The notes under the pieces are model-generated. The model was not told the DNA's origin, did not search any database, and worked only from the letters and a program-made list of their open reading frames with translations. Source: Qipengyuania gaetbuli (GTDB taxonomy: Bacteria > Pseudomonadota > Alphaproteobacteria > Sphingomonadales > Sphingomonadaceae). From it: a DNA stretch of 64,000 nt. The position numbers were made by a program, and so were the translations under genes. Position 1 is the first letter of the stretch; every line of letters starts with the position of its first letter. The DNA lies in the NCBI RefSeq assembly GCF_020524765.1, contig NZ_JAIVLR010000002.1, positions 832,501 through 896,500 on the forward strand. The letters run 5' to 3'. This document shows, piece by piece, positions 17,180 to 25,517 of this stretch.

Positions 17180-18237
17180 ATGCGCCGCTCGCCATGACGC
17201 GCACGGTCCGAATGGCCGACCTTTCCGACGCTGACGAGGCGACGCGGATAGAGGAGTTCGTAGCTGACCAGCGCGGTTCCATTTTCCACCGCCCGGCCTG
17301 GCTCAAGGCCGTGGAGCGCGGCACCGGCCAGCAAGCGCTCGGGCTGTTGAGCGAGCAAGGCGGCGCAGTACAGGGCTGGCTGCCGCTCATCGATATCCAC
17401 TCCCCGCTGTTCGGACGGGCGCTGGTTTCCAGCGGTTTCGCTGTCGGTGGGGGAATTCTTGCCAACGACGAGGGACAGGTAGCCGCCTTGTGCCGCGCCG
17501 CCGAAGAACTTGCGGTGCGCCGGGGTGCGACCACGGTTGAATTGCGTGGCCCAGTCGCTGCTCCAGGATGGTCCAGGACAGAGGGCAGGCACGCCAATTT
17601 CGCAGGGGAGCTTGCCGGTGATGACGAGGCACAATTGCTCGCGATCCCGCGAAAGGCCCGCGCCGAAGTGCGCAAGGGCCTCGCCAACGATCTCTCAGTG
17701 ACCGTCGGGCGAGGGCCTGAAGATTTGGCCCACCACTTTGCCTGCTTTTCGGAGAGCGTGCGCAACCTCGGCACTCCGGTTTTTCCGAAAACCCTCTTCT
17801 CCGCGATGCTGGACGCATTCGCGGAAGATGCCGACATTCTGACCGTCCACGATCGCGGCAAGCCGGTTTCCAGTGTACTGTCGTTCTATCATGGCGGTGC
17901 AGTGATGCCGTTTTGGGGAGGCGGCGGCCTGGAGGCTCGCGGCCTTCGCGCGAACGAGCGCATGTATTACGAACTGATGTGTCATGCGCGGCGCAAGGGC
18001 ATGACAAGGTTCGACTTCGGTCGCTCGAAGACCGGAAGTGGTCCATACCATTTCAAGAAGAACTGGGGCTTCGAGCCGCAACCCCTGGTTTATCGCGCAT
18101 GGACTGCTCCAGGCGCCGCGGCGCGCAATATCGATCCGACCGACGATGGCCACTCGGCCAAGATCGAACTCTGGAAAAAGCTCCCGCTTCCGCTGGCGAA
18201 TGCCATCGGTCCGTGGATCGCGCGTGGGCTTGGCTGA
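17176..18237 (+). CDS. FemAB-family protein, XrtA/PEP-CTERM system-associated
   Basis: About 353 residues with a FemAB/GNAT double fold (TIGR03019-like). Seen: LSDADEATRIEEFVADQR at the N-terminus, RGSIFHRPAWLKAVERGTG-type opening, FAGELAGDDEAQLLAIPRK, then the C-terminal signature FDFGRSKTGSGPYHFKKNW. FemAB proteins transfer an aminoacyl or acyl group onto an amino group. The substrate here is unknown but is likely a glycan or lipid precursor, possibly an amine exposed by the deacetylase. The start is the GTG at 17176 (GTGA overlap with the deacetylase). ATG 17194 is an alternative. It is the second such transferase of the locus, after the one at 6322-7290. Confidence 0.9.
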   Translation: MNAPLAMTRTVRMADLSDADEATRIEEFVADQRGSIFHRPAWLKAVERGTGQQALGLLSEQGGAVQGWLPLIDIHSPLFGRALVSSGFAVGGGILANDEGQVAALCRAAEELAVRRGATTVELRGPVAAPGWSRTEGRHANFAGELAGDDEAQLLAIPRKARAEVRKGLANDLSVTVGRGPEDLAHHFACFSESVRNLGTPVFPKTLFSAMLDAFAEDADILTVHDRGKPVSSVLSFYHGGAVMPFWGGGGLEARGLRANERMYYELMCHARRKGMTRFDFGRSKTGSGPYHFKKNWGFEPQPLVYRAWTAPGAAARNIDPTDDGHSAKIELWKKLPLPLANAIGPWIARGLG

Positions 18238-18241
18238 GACG

Positions 18242-19465
18242 ATGGGCGAAACCCTTTTCCTTGCGCATCGCATCCCGTTCCCGCCCAATCGCGGGGACAA
18301 GATCCGCTCGCACCACTTGCTCAAAGGCCTCGCCCGGCTCGGACCGGTCCATGTCGGCACCTTCACCGAGAATGCGGATGATCGTGCGCAGACCGGTGCC
18401 TTGGCGGAGATTGCCACGTCCTGGAACGCTCCCTCGCGAAGCAAGCCGCTGGCGCTTGCCGGGGTGGAGGCCGTCCTCTCGCGGCGCCCGGTCAGCCTCG
18501 CCGCATTCGACGATGTGGGCCTGAAGCGCTGGGTGGAGGAAACGCTCTCGGCGCGGCCCATCGACACCATCTTCGTCTTTTCCGGCCAGATGGCGCAGTA
18601 TGTGCCGGACAGCTTCACAGGCCGCGTCATCGTCGACTTGTGCGATGTCGATTCCGCCAAGTTCGAAGCCTATGCGCAAAATGGCTCGCGCGTCTGGATC
18701 AACCGGCGCGAGGGGCGCCTGTTGCGCGAGGTCGAAGCCGGTATCGCGTCGCGTGCGGATGTGACCTTGCTGATCAGCGAGAACGAGGCCGACCTGTTCC
18801 GCCATCGGCTGGAGGGACAAAAGGGCCGGGACATTCGCGTGCTCGGCAATGGCGTCGACACAGCCTTTTTCGATCCCGCCGTGGTGGCTCCGAACGAGAA
18901 GATCGCCAGGGCGCCCGGTCCGCATTTCGTCTTCACGGGACAGATGGACTACGAGCCGAACGAGCGCGCCGCGCTCTGGGTCATCGATGCGTTCATGCCG
19001 GCCATTCGCGAGCATTTGCCGACAGCGGAGTTCCATGTTGTGGGGCGCTCTCCCACGGACTTGCTGAGGCGACAAGCCGTGCAGCCGGGTGTGCGCATCT
19101 GGGGCGAGGTGCCCGATGTGCGGCCTTTTCTTGCTGCTGCCGATTGCGTGCTTGCACCGATGACCATCGCTCGAGGAGTGCAGAACAAGGTGCTCGAAGC
19201 CATGGCGATGGCTCGCCCCGTCATGCTGACGCGTGAAGCAGCCACCGGCATCGATGGAAATGATGGCGAGCATTTCCTGATCGAACAGGCCGAGCAGGGG
19301 GCGATGACCGATCGGATGCTCTGGCTGCTTGCCGATGGCCCGCGCGGCGATGCTATCGGGAAATCGGCCCGCGAATTCGTGCGGGAAAGAATGAGCTGGG
19401 AGGCAGTGTATTCCGAACTTGCCCGGATCGTTTCGGCAAAGGCGGCTTCAAGCCATGCAGCCTGA
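18242..19465 (+). CDS. XrtA/PEP-CTERM system glycosyltransferase (TIGR03087-like)
   Basis: A 407-residue GT-B glycosyltransferase. The N-terminus ETLFLAHRIPFPPNRGDKIR is diagnostic of the exosortase-associated group (TIGR03087). The C-terminal nucleotide-sugar domain contains HFVFTGQMDYEPN, HVVGRSPTDLLRRQ, WGEVPDVRPFLAAADCVLAP and VLEAMAMARPVMLTREA, the last being the typical acidic/sugar-binding helix of GT4-like enzymes. It should add a sugar to the lipid-linked glycan in the cytoplasm. ATG at 18242 is 4 bp after the FemAB stop. The C-terminus overlaps the start of the exosortase gene by 11 bp. Confidence 0.92.
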   Translation: MGETLFLAHRIPFPPNRGDKIRSHHLLKGLARLGPVHVGTFTENADDRAQTGALAEIATSWNAPSRSKPLALAGVEAVLSRRPVSLAAFDDVGLKRWVEETLSARPIDTIFVFSGQMAQYVPDSFTGRVIVDLCDVDSAKFEAYAQNGSRVWINRREGRLLREVEAGIASRADVTLLISENEADLFRHRLEGQKGRDIRVLGNGVDTAFFDPAVVAPNEKIARAPGPHFVFTGQMDYEPNERAALWVIDAFMPAIREHLPTAEFHVVGRSPTDLLRRQAVQPGVRIWGEVPDVRPFLAAADCVLAPMTIARGVQNKVLEAMAMARPVMLTREAATGIDGNDGEHFLIEQAEQGAMTDRMLWLLADGPRGDAIGKSAREFVRERMSWEAVYSELARIVSAKAASSHAA

Positions 19466-20453
19466 TAGCGCCACGACCCACGCGGAGGCCTGGACAGCGA
19501 GCGATGGCTGGAAGGCGGCGGGCCTCAGGCTGGCTGTGCTCTGGATCGCGCTATTCGGCCTCACCTTCGGCGACTGGCAGCGCATGGCACACCAGTGGTG
19601 GAATATCGACACCTACAGCCATATCCTGCTGATCATCCCGATTATCGGCTGGCTCGCTTGGCTGAAGCGCGACGATCTGGCGCAGGTGCGACCTGCCGGA
19701 TGGTGGCTTGGAGCCTTGTGGATGATCGCGGGGCTGGGCCTGTGGCTCGGCGGTCGCTGGCTCGACATCAACCTCTTTGCCCAGGCGGGAGTGATCGCCG
19801 CGTTCCAGGGGGCCACGCTGGCCATCATCGGGCCGAGAGCCGGGCTGATCCTCGCCTTTCCGCTCCTCTACGCTTTCGCGCTGGTGCCCTTCGGCGACGA
19901 GATCATTCCGCAATTGCAGACGATTACCGCTTATCTCGCGACGTGGTTAACCAAGCTGAGCGGTATCGAAACCCTGTCCGACGGTATCTATATCGAGACC
20001 CCGGCCGGCCTTTTCATCGTGGCCGAAGCGTGTTCGGGCGTGAAATTCCTGATCGCCATGATGGCACTAGGCGTCATGGTCGCGCATACCTGCTTCACCA
20101 GCTGGAAACGCCGGTTCTGGTTCCTTGCCGCCTGCCTTGTCGTGCCGATCGTGGCGAACGGCATCCGCGCATGGGCTACCATCTTCATCGCGCAATATGT
20201 CGGGGCGGAAGCGGCCGGAAGCTTCGACCATATCGTCTATGGTTGGTTCTTCTTCGGCTTCGTCATCGCGCTGGTGCTGGGCATCGCGTGGCGCTGGTTC
20301 GAGCGCGATCCCGAGGATGCGGGCTTTACCGCTTCGCAGGTCGCCAGCCTGCCTGCGCTGGCCCGGCTCGATTGGCCCGCGCAGCCGTTGCCGGTCCTTG
20401 CTGCAAGCCTCTTCGTCGCAGGAGCTTTTGCGGCAGCGGCCCGACTGGTCTAG
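19455..20453 (+). CDS. xrtA: Exosortase (XrtA-like), without EpsI domain
   Basis: A 332-residue polytopic membrane protease/transpeptidase that cleaves PEP-CTERM proteins at the inner membrane. About eight hydrophobic helices are visible. The three catalytic residues of exosortases are present: Cys193 in VAEACSGVKFLIA, Arg238 in VANGIRAWATI and His259 in AGSFDHIVYGWFFFG. The protein stops shortly after its last helix (LPVLAASLFVAGAFAAAARL). XrtA proteins of this locus type often carry a C-terminal EpsI domain (DUF3485) here, which is absent. The ATG at 19455 overlaps the glycosyltransferase gene. The type A call comes from the locus and could be refined. Confidence 0.9.
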   Translation: MQPDSATTHAEAWTASDGWKAAGLRLAVLWIALFGLTFGDWQRMAHQWWNIDTYSHILLIIPIIGWLAWLKRDDLAQVRPAGWWLGALWMIAGLGLWLGGRWLDINLFAQAGVIAAFQGATLAIIGPRAGLILAFPLLYAFALVPFGDEIIPQLQTITAYLATWLTKLSGIETLSDGIYIETPAGLFIVAEACSGVKFLIAMMALGVMVAHTCFTSWKRRFWFLAACLVVPIVANGIRAWATIFIAQYVGAEAAGSFDHIVYGWFFFGFVIALVLGIAWRWFERDPEDAGFTASQVASLPALARLDWPAQPLPVLAASLFVAGAFAAAARLV

Positions 20454-20464
20454 GGGACGCCGCC

Positions 20465-22363
20465 ATGTGCGGGATTGCGGGGCTTTTCCATTACGAGACG
20501 ATCAAGCCGGTCGATCCCAAGCGGGTCGAGGCGATGACCGATGCGCTGGCCCATCGCGGGCCGGACGGATCAGGCGTCTGGACTGCGCCCGGCGTCGGGC
20601 TCGGACACCGGCGTCTCTCGATCATCGACCTTGCCGGTTCGCCGCAGCCGATGGCTTCTGCCGACGGGCGCGCGATTATCGTCTTCAACGGCGAGATTTA
20701 CAATTACCGCGCCCTGCGACGCGAACTGGAGCAGGGTGGGGCGCAGTTCCGGACCGATGGCGACACCGAAACCATCCTTGCCGCATGGCAGAAATGGGGA
20801 CCCGATTGCCTTTCGAGGCTCGACGGGATGTTCGCCTTTGCGCTGTACGACCTACAGAAAAGGCAGCTGTTCCTTGCGCGCGACCGGCTAGGCGTAAAGC
20901 CCCTCTATCTCGCTCATTTGCCGGGCGGGGCCCTGGCCTTTGCGAGCGAACTCAAGGGACTGCTGGCCCATCCGATGATGCGGCGCGAAATCGATCCGCT
21001 GGCGATCGAGGACTACATGACTTGGGGTTACGTCCCCGATCATCGCGCCGCATTGAAGAACGTGTCGAAGCTTCCAGCCGGCCATTTCATGCTGCTGGAA
21101 CACGGCAAGCCCGTTTCGCCGCCGCGCCAATGGTGGGACATCAGCTTCGAGCATCGGGAGCGTGGCAGCGCCGCGGACCATTCCGCGCAGCTGTTGCACC
21201 TGATGCGCGACGGCGTGACCAGCCGGATGGTGGCGGACGTGCCCCTGGGTGCATTTCTGTCCGGCGGGGTCGACAGCTCTTCGGTCGTCGCGCTGATGAG
21301 CGAGGCGAGCAACCGGCCCGTGACCAGTTGTTCTATCGGCTTCGACGTGGAGAGCGTCGACGAAACCTCTTATGCGCGCGCAGTCGCAAAGCTCTTCGCC
21401 ACCGACCATCACGAGCGCATCGTTTCGGCCGATCAGTTCGGCGAGATCGACCGGATCGCCGCGATCTTCGACGAGCCCTTCGCCGATGCGAGCGCCTTGC
21501 CGACCTTGCGCGTATGCGAACTGGCGCGGGAACACGTGACCGTTGCCCTGTCTGGCGACGGCGCGGACGAGGCGCTGGCTGGCTATCGCCGCCAGATGTT
21601 CCAGATGCGCGAGGAACAGGCGCGCGCGGTCATGCCTTCCGCCCTGCGCGGACCGGTATTCGGGACGCTGGGGCGCCTCTGGCCCAACGCAGACTGGGCC
21701 CCGCGCCCGCTGCGGGCGAAAACCACCCTGCTTGCGCTCTCTCAAAGTGGTGAAGCGGGATACGCGAGGGCCCTGTCGATCCTCGCACCCGAACAGCGCG
21801 AATTCCTGTACGGCGATACGCTCCTGACCCTGCGAGGAGACTACCGCGCTGAACAGCCCTTCGAAGCCTTGATGCGCTCGGCACCGGCACGTAGCGGGCT
21901 GGACAGGGCGCAATATGCCGATCTCAAATTCTGGCTGTCCGGCGATATCCTGACCAAAACCGACCGGACCAGCATGGCCGTCGGGCTAGAGGCGCGCGAG
22001 CCCCTGCTGGATCACCGCCTGGTCGAATTCGCCGCCCGCCTGCCCGATCGCGAGCGCATTCGCGGCACCACCGGCAAGTGGCTGATGAAGCACACTATGG
22101 AACGGTACCTGCCCGGCGACATCCTCTACCGCCCGAAGCAGGGCTTCGTGACGCCGCTGTCCCAGTGGTTCAAGGGAGCGCTTGCCGATGAGGCGCGGCG
22201 GGTTTCGAACAGCAGCCTGCTGGTCGACAGCGGATGGTTTTCGCGCAAGGCCCTGTCGCGACTGGCAGATGAACATATCGGCGGACGGGCGGACCATGGC
22301 CGCACCCTGTGGCAATTGCTGATGCTGGAAAGGTCGCTCGCGAAACTCGGCGCAAGCGCCTAG
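20465..22363 (+). CDS. XrtA/PEP-CTERM system amidotransferase (asparagine-synthase-like)
   Basis: A 632-residue class II glutamine amidotransferase fused to an asparagine-synthetase domain (TIGR03108-like). The catalytic Cys2 is in MCGIAGLFHYE. IIVFNGEIYNYRALRREL and LDGMFAFALYD are glutaminase landmarks. The PP-loop ATP site is FLSGGVDSSSVVALM at about residues 263-277, followed by ALSGDGADEALAGYRR and SGDILTKTDRTSMA. It probably amidates a carboxylate on the glycan (for example a uronic acid) or a related precursor, as proposed for such genes in exosortase loci, rather than free aspartate. It lies 11 bp after the exosortase and ends 9 bp from the convergent zapE. Confidence 0.93.
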   Translation: MCGIAGLFHYETIKPVDPKRVEAMTDALAHRGPDGSGVWTAPGVGLGHRRLSIIDLAGSPQPMASADGRAIIVFNGEIYNYRALRRELEQGGAQFRTDGDTETILAAWQKWGPDCLSRLDGMFAFALYDLQKRQLFLARDRLGVKPLYLAHLPGGALAFASELKGLLAHPMMRREIDPLAIEDYMTWGYVPDHRAALKNVSKLPAGHFMLLEHGKPVSPPRQWWDISFEHRERGSAADHSAQLLHLMRDGVTSRMVADVPLGAFLSGGVDSSSVVALMSEASNRPVTSCSIGFDVESVDETSYARAVAKLFATDHHERIVSADQFGEIDRIAAIFDEPFADASALPTLRVCELAREHVTVALSGDGADEALAGYRRQMFQMREEQARAVMPSALRGPVFGTLGRLWPNADWAPRPLRAKTTLLALSQSGEAGYARALSILAPEQREFLYGDTLLTLRGDYRAEQPFEALMRSAPARSGLDRAQYADLKFWLSGDILTKTDRTSMAVGLEAREPLLDHRLVEFAARLPDRERIRGTTGKWLMKHTMERYLPGDILYRPKQGFVTPLSQWFKGALADEARRVSNSSLLVDSGWFSRKALSRLADEHIGGRADHGRTLWQLLMLERSLAKLGASA

Positions 22364-22372
22364 CGGTAGCCT

Positions 22373-23488
22373 TCAGGCTTCGAGGCCGTGGCCGCGGGCC
22401 ATGTAATCGCTGCTCTGCATTTCCTTCAGGCGGCTGACCGTCCGTTCGAATTCGAACGCCCCGTCACCGCTGACGTAAAGGTCTTCCGGCTCCGCTGCGG
22501 CCGTCGCGAAGAGCTTCACGCTGTTTTCGTAGAGCGCATCGATCAGCTTCGTGAATCGGATCGCCTCGTTGCGGTTCTCGGGCGAAAGGCGCGGGATGCC
22601 GACCACGATAACCGTGTGATAGGCGTGCGCGATGGCGAGGTAGTCTGCCGCGCCGCGGTTCTCCGCGCACAGGCGCTTGAAGCTGAAGACGGCCACACCC
22701 TTGAAGCTCTTGGGCACGTGGAGCGTGCGTCCCCCCGAAAGCTGGAGTTCTCCGCTGGGCACGTGGGCCGCATCTTCAGGCGCGTAGTCGGTCAGGCGGA
22801 AGAAGGCCTCGCGAACCTGCGCGGTCGCTTCCTCTCCCAACGGCGTGTGCCATGTTTCGAGGTCGCCGAGGCGATCAAGGCGGTAGTCGGTCGGACCGTT
22901 CAGCGGCAGCACGTCCAGTTCCGCTTCGACCAAGTCGATGAAGGGCAGGAACAGCGACCGGTTCAGGCCATCCTTGTAGAGGTCCGCAGGCGGACGATTG
23001 CTTGTCGTGACGATGGTCACATTCTCGTCGCAGATAAGCGCGGTGAACAAGCGGGCCATGATAGCTGCATCGGCCGTGTTCGTGACGACCATCTCGTCGA
23101 AGGCAAGGCAGCGCACCTGTTCTGCGATCCGCTTTGCGACCGGGCCGATCGGATTGCCGCTTTCCTTCCGGCGCTCTTCCCGGATCAGCTGGTCAACCTC
23201 GAGCATGAACTCGTGGAAGTGGACCCGCCGTTTCTGTTCGATGCCGAGCGTCTCCACGAACAGGTCCATGAGCATGGACTTCCCGCGACCCACGCCGCCC
23301 CACATGTAGACACCCTGCGGCCGCGCCTTCTTGGCCTGGAACAGCCGCGACAAGAGACCGCCGGGATTCTCCGCCTCGAGGTCCTTCTGCAGACGGTCGA
23401 GGCGCTGTGCCGCGCGGCGCTGGTCTGGATCTGACTGCAATTCGCCCGCGGCCACCAGCCGCTCATAGCGGGCCAGCATGCCGGTCAT
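22373..23488 (-). CDS. zapE: Cell division protein ZapE (AFG1-like ATPase)
   Basis: A 371-residue AFG1-family P-loop ATPase. Walker A is GGVGRGKSML at about residues 64-73. The Walker B region is RCLAFDEMVVTN. TTSNRPPADLYKDGLNR and LDALYENSVKLFATA-type blocks near the C-terminus are family signatures. In E. coli ZapE associates with the Z-ring under low oxygen. In mitochondria the homologue helps degrade respiratory subunits. The start at 23488 overlaps the thioesterase stop (ATGA). Longer readings run through the thioesterase gene. Downstream of sdhB and a thioesterase, it is the last gene of a three-gene minus-strand unit. Confidence 0.94.
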   Translation of the reverse strand: MTGMLARYERLVAAGELQSDPDQRRAAQRLDRLQKDLEAENPGGLLSRLFQAKKARPQGVYMWGGVGRGKSMLMDLFVETLGIEQKRRVHFHEFMLEVDQLIREERRKESGNPIGPVAKRIAEQVRCLAFDEMVVTNTADAAIMARLFTALICDENVTIVTTSNRPPADLYKDGLNRSLFLPFIDLVEAELDVLPLNGPTDYRLDRLGDLETWHTPLGEEATAQVREAFFRLTDYAPEDAAHVPSGELQLSGGRTLHVPKSFKGVAVFSFKRLCAENRGAADYLAIAHAYHTVIVVGIPRLSPENRNEAIRFTKLIDALYENSVKLFATAAAEPEDLYVSGDGAFEFERTVSRLKEMQSSDYMARGHGLEA

Positions 23489-23955
23489 TGCGGTTTCGGG
23501 CGGGCGTGCATCTTCTTTACGATGCCGGAGAAGGAGCAGACCACGTGGTCTTCCTGCACCACGGTCCCGCGCACGAACACGAGGCTGCCGGTTTCCCGCA
23601 CGATTTCGCACACGGCATCGAGCGGGCGGGTCGGATCTCCTGCGCCCACGAACTGCGTGGACAGCTCCAGCGTAACCGAAGGCCCTGCATTGCCGGTGCC
23701 GATCGTGTGCATGGTGGTGAACAGCGATATATCGATCAGCGACAGCGTCACCGCACCGTGGACGATGCCCTGCAAATTCTCGTGCCGGCGTTCCGGGAAC
23801 ATCCGGAGGCGTGCGCGGCCATCGTCATCGACCCGCGTGATGAGCTTGCCCATCACGGCGCCGTTGAACAGCGTGTCGTCTTTCAGGTTCCAGTGCCGCC
23901 AGCCCGGATTTTCCGGGTCGGGGCCATGCTCGAAAACGGAATCGGGAAGCGCCAC
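23485..23955 (-). CDS. PaaI-family hotdog thioesterase
   Basis: A 156-residue single hotdog-domain protein. The core ENLQGIVHGAVTLSLIDIS contains the HG-x-(G/A) and Asp typical of PaaI/YbgC-like acyl-CoA thioesterases. PSVTLELSTQFVGAGDPTRP and VCEIVRETGSLVFVRG form the following strands. It should hydrolyse an acyl-CoA, with unknown specificity. It starts 1 bp after the sdhB stop and its own stop overlaps the zapE start, so it is translated within the sdhB transcript. The link to succinate dehydrogenase is positional only. Confidence 0.9.
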   Translation of the reverse strand: MALPDSVFEHGPDPENPGWRHWNLKDDTLFNGAVMGKLITRVDDDGRARLRMFPERRHENLQGIVHGAVTLSLIDISLFTTMHTIGTGNAGPSVTLELSTQFVGAGDPTRPLDAVCEIVRETGSLVFVRGTVVQEDHVVCSFSGIVKKMHARPKPQ

Positions 23956-23956
23956 C

Positions 23957-24739
23957 TTAGATGGCGCGCTCTGCCATCATCTTCTTGGTTTCGGCGATCG
24001 CCTTCGCCGGGCTCAGGCCCTTGGGGCAGACGTTCGCGCAGTTCATGATGGTGTGGCAGCGATACAGGCGGAACGGGTCCTCGAGCTGGTCGAGGCGTTC
24101 GCCCGTCATTTCGTCGCGGCTGTCGGCCAGCCAGCGATAGGCCTGGAGCAGGATTGCCGGACCCAGGAACTTGTCGCTGTTCCACCAATAGCTCGGGCAC
24201 GAGGTCGAGCAGCAGGCGCACAGGATGCACTCGTAAAGGCCGTCCAGCTTTTCGCGCTGTTCGGGCGACTGGAGCCGTTCTTTGCCGCTGGGCGTCGGGC
24301 TGACCGTCTGGAGCCAGGGTCGGATGGAGGCATATTGCGCGTAGAAGTGCGTGAAATCGGGCACCAGATCCTTGACCACTTCCATGTGGGGCAGGGGGGT
24401 GATCCGGATTTCGCCCTTGAGATCATCGATCGCGGTGGTGCAGGCCAGGCCGTTCTTGCCGTTCAAATTCATCGAGCAAGAACCGCAGATGCCTTCGCGG
24501 CAGGACCGGCGGAAGGTCAATGTCGGGTCGATCTCGTTCTTGATCTTGAACAGCGCGTCGAGAACCATCGGGCCGCAATCGTCCAGATCGATCTCGAACG
24601 TGTCGTAGCGCGGATTTTCGCCGCTGTCGGGATCGTAGCGGTAGATCTTGAACTTCTTCACCCGGCCCGCGCCGTCAGCCTTGTGGGCACGGCCCTTGCC
24701 ATTGATCTTCGAGTTCTTCGGGAGGGTGAAAGTAGCCAT
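23957..24739 (-). CDS. sdhB: Succinate dehydrogenase iron-sulfur subunit
   Basis: A 260-residue SdhB of complex II. It carries electrons from SdhA flavin to quinone at the inner membrane. The [2Fe-2S] ligands are Cys80, Cys85, Cys88 and Cys100 ([10 protein letters not shown]). The [4Fe-4S] ligands are Cys171, 174, 177 and the Cys181 region in [16 protein letters not shown]. The [3Fe-4S] set includes Cys228, 234 and 238 in [17 protein letters not shown]. The ATG at 24739 gives [12 protein letters not shown]. An upstream in-frame ATG at 24772 is less likely. sdhC, sdhD and sdhA are not beside it: the upstream neighbour is a divergent HAD gene, so sdhB has its own promoter here. Confidence 0.97.
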   Translation of the reverse strand: MATFTLPKNSKINGKGRAHKADGAGRVKKFKIYRYDPDSGENPRYDTFEIDLDDCGPMVLDALFKIKNEIDPTLTFRRSCREGICGSCSMNLNGKNGLACTTAIDDLKGEIRITPLPHMEVVKDLVPDFTHFYAQYASIRPWLQTVSPTPSGKERLQSPEQREKLDGLYECILCACCSTSCPSYWWNSDKFLGPAILLQAYRWLADSRDEMTGERLDQLEDPFRLYRCHTIMNCANVCPKGLSPAKAIAETKKMMAERAI

Positions 24740-24753
24740 TGCGAAGCGATCCT

Positions 24754-24768
24754 GTTGCTTTACGCAAC
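24754..24768. promoter_or_regulatory. Dyad GTTGC-N5-GCAAC in the sdhB leader
   Basis: GTTGC and GCAAC are inverted around TTTAC, 15-29 bases upstream of the sdhB ATG and just downstream of a possible -10 box. A palindrome here could be an operator or a short leader hairpin. The stem is only 5 bp, so chance is possible. Confidence 0.3.
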
Positions 24769-24769
24769 C

Positions 24770-24797
24770 CATCTAGCGTTTCGGGCGCTTGGTGCAA
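24770..24797 (-). promoter_or_regulatory. Possible sigma-70-type promoter of sdhB
   Basis: Read on the minus strand: TTGCAC (4 of 6 to the -35 consensus), a 16-base spacer, then TAGATG as a weak -10. The -10 ends about 31 bases before the sdhB ATG. The intergenic region between sdhB and the HAD gene is only about 120 bp, so the promoter must lie here, but the exact boxes are a weak call. Confidence 0.25.
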
Positions 24798-24860
24798 GGG
24801 CTGGATGGGCCCTTGAGCGAGATGCTTGCACCGCTTCCTTGGGCGTGGCAGCGCGGCAAC

Positions 24861-25517
24861 GTGCGCATAGCGATCTACGACCTCGACCGGACCCTTACCA
24901 GGCAGCCGACATTTACTCCTTTTCTCGCATTCGGAGCGAGGAGGCTGGCCCCGTGGCGCCTGGCGTTGATGCCTGTCTGGGTGCTCGCCATGATCGGCTA
25001 CCGGGCCGGCCTCTATTCCCGCACTGCGCTGAAGCGTTTCGGAATGAAGTTGATGACGGGAAGTCCCGCGCGCGAAACCCTGTCGGCGATAGGGGATCGA
25101 TATGCACAGGCACGGATCGAGAATCCCGGCCTCATGCCCCACACGCTCCGCCTGCTGGAAGAAGATCGCAAGGCAGATGCCCGCCTGATGATCGCCACCG
25201 CTGCTTTCGGTTTCTACGCTTCGGGTTTTGCCGAAAGGCTGGGCTTTGCGCACCTTATCGCCACGGAATGGGACGGTTCGGATATCCCCGGCGGCAATTG
25301 CTATGGTGAAGCCAAGAAAGCGCGCGTGCTGGCGTGGTTCGCCGATGAAGGGATCGACCGCGAGCATGCCACAGTGCGTTTCGTTAGCGACAGTTTCGCA
25401 GATGCGCCGCTGCTCGACTGGGCGGACGAGCCGGTCTTCGTGACGACTTCGAAACGGGAAACTGCCCGCGCCGAGGCGCGAGGCTGGCGGGTTATCGACC
25501 CGCTTTCTGCCGGATAG
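24861..25517 (+). CDS. HAD-IB family phosphatase
   Basis: About 218 residues. The HAD nucleophile motif is YDLDRTLTR (Asp7, Asp9), followed by a cap insertion with hydrophobic segments (ALMPVWVLAMIGYRAGLYS), and motifs II-IV in MIATAAFGFYASGFA, then FVSDSFADAPLLDWAD. It resembles the phosphatidylglycerophosphatase/phosphoserine-phosphatase-like HAD-IB group. The GTG at 24861 puts the motif at the very N-terminus, as is usual in the family. An ATG at 24822 is an alternative. It converges on and overlaps by 26 bp the glycerophosphotransferase-like gene, and probably belongs functionally to that glycan cluster. Confidence 0.85.
   Translation: MRIAIYDLDRTLTRQPTFTPFLAFGARRLAPWRLALMPVWVLAMIGYRAGLYSRTALKRFGMKLMTGSPARETLSAIGDRYAQARIENPGLMPHTLRLLEEDRKADARLMIATAAFGFYASGFAERLGFAHLIATEWDGSDIPGGNCYGEAKKARVLAWFADEGIDREHATVRFVSDSFADAPLLDWADEPVFVTTSKRETARAEARGWRVIDPLSAG

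Noticed and set aside
23522..25309. 595-codon plus-strand open frame across the thioesterase and sdhB
   Set aside because: It lies antisense to two confidently identified genes and shows no family features.
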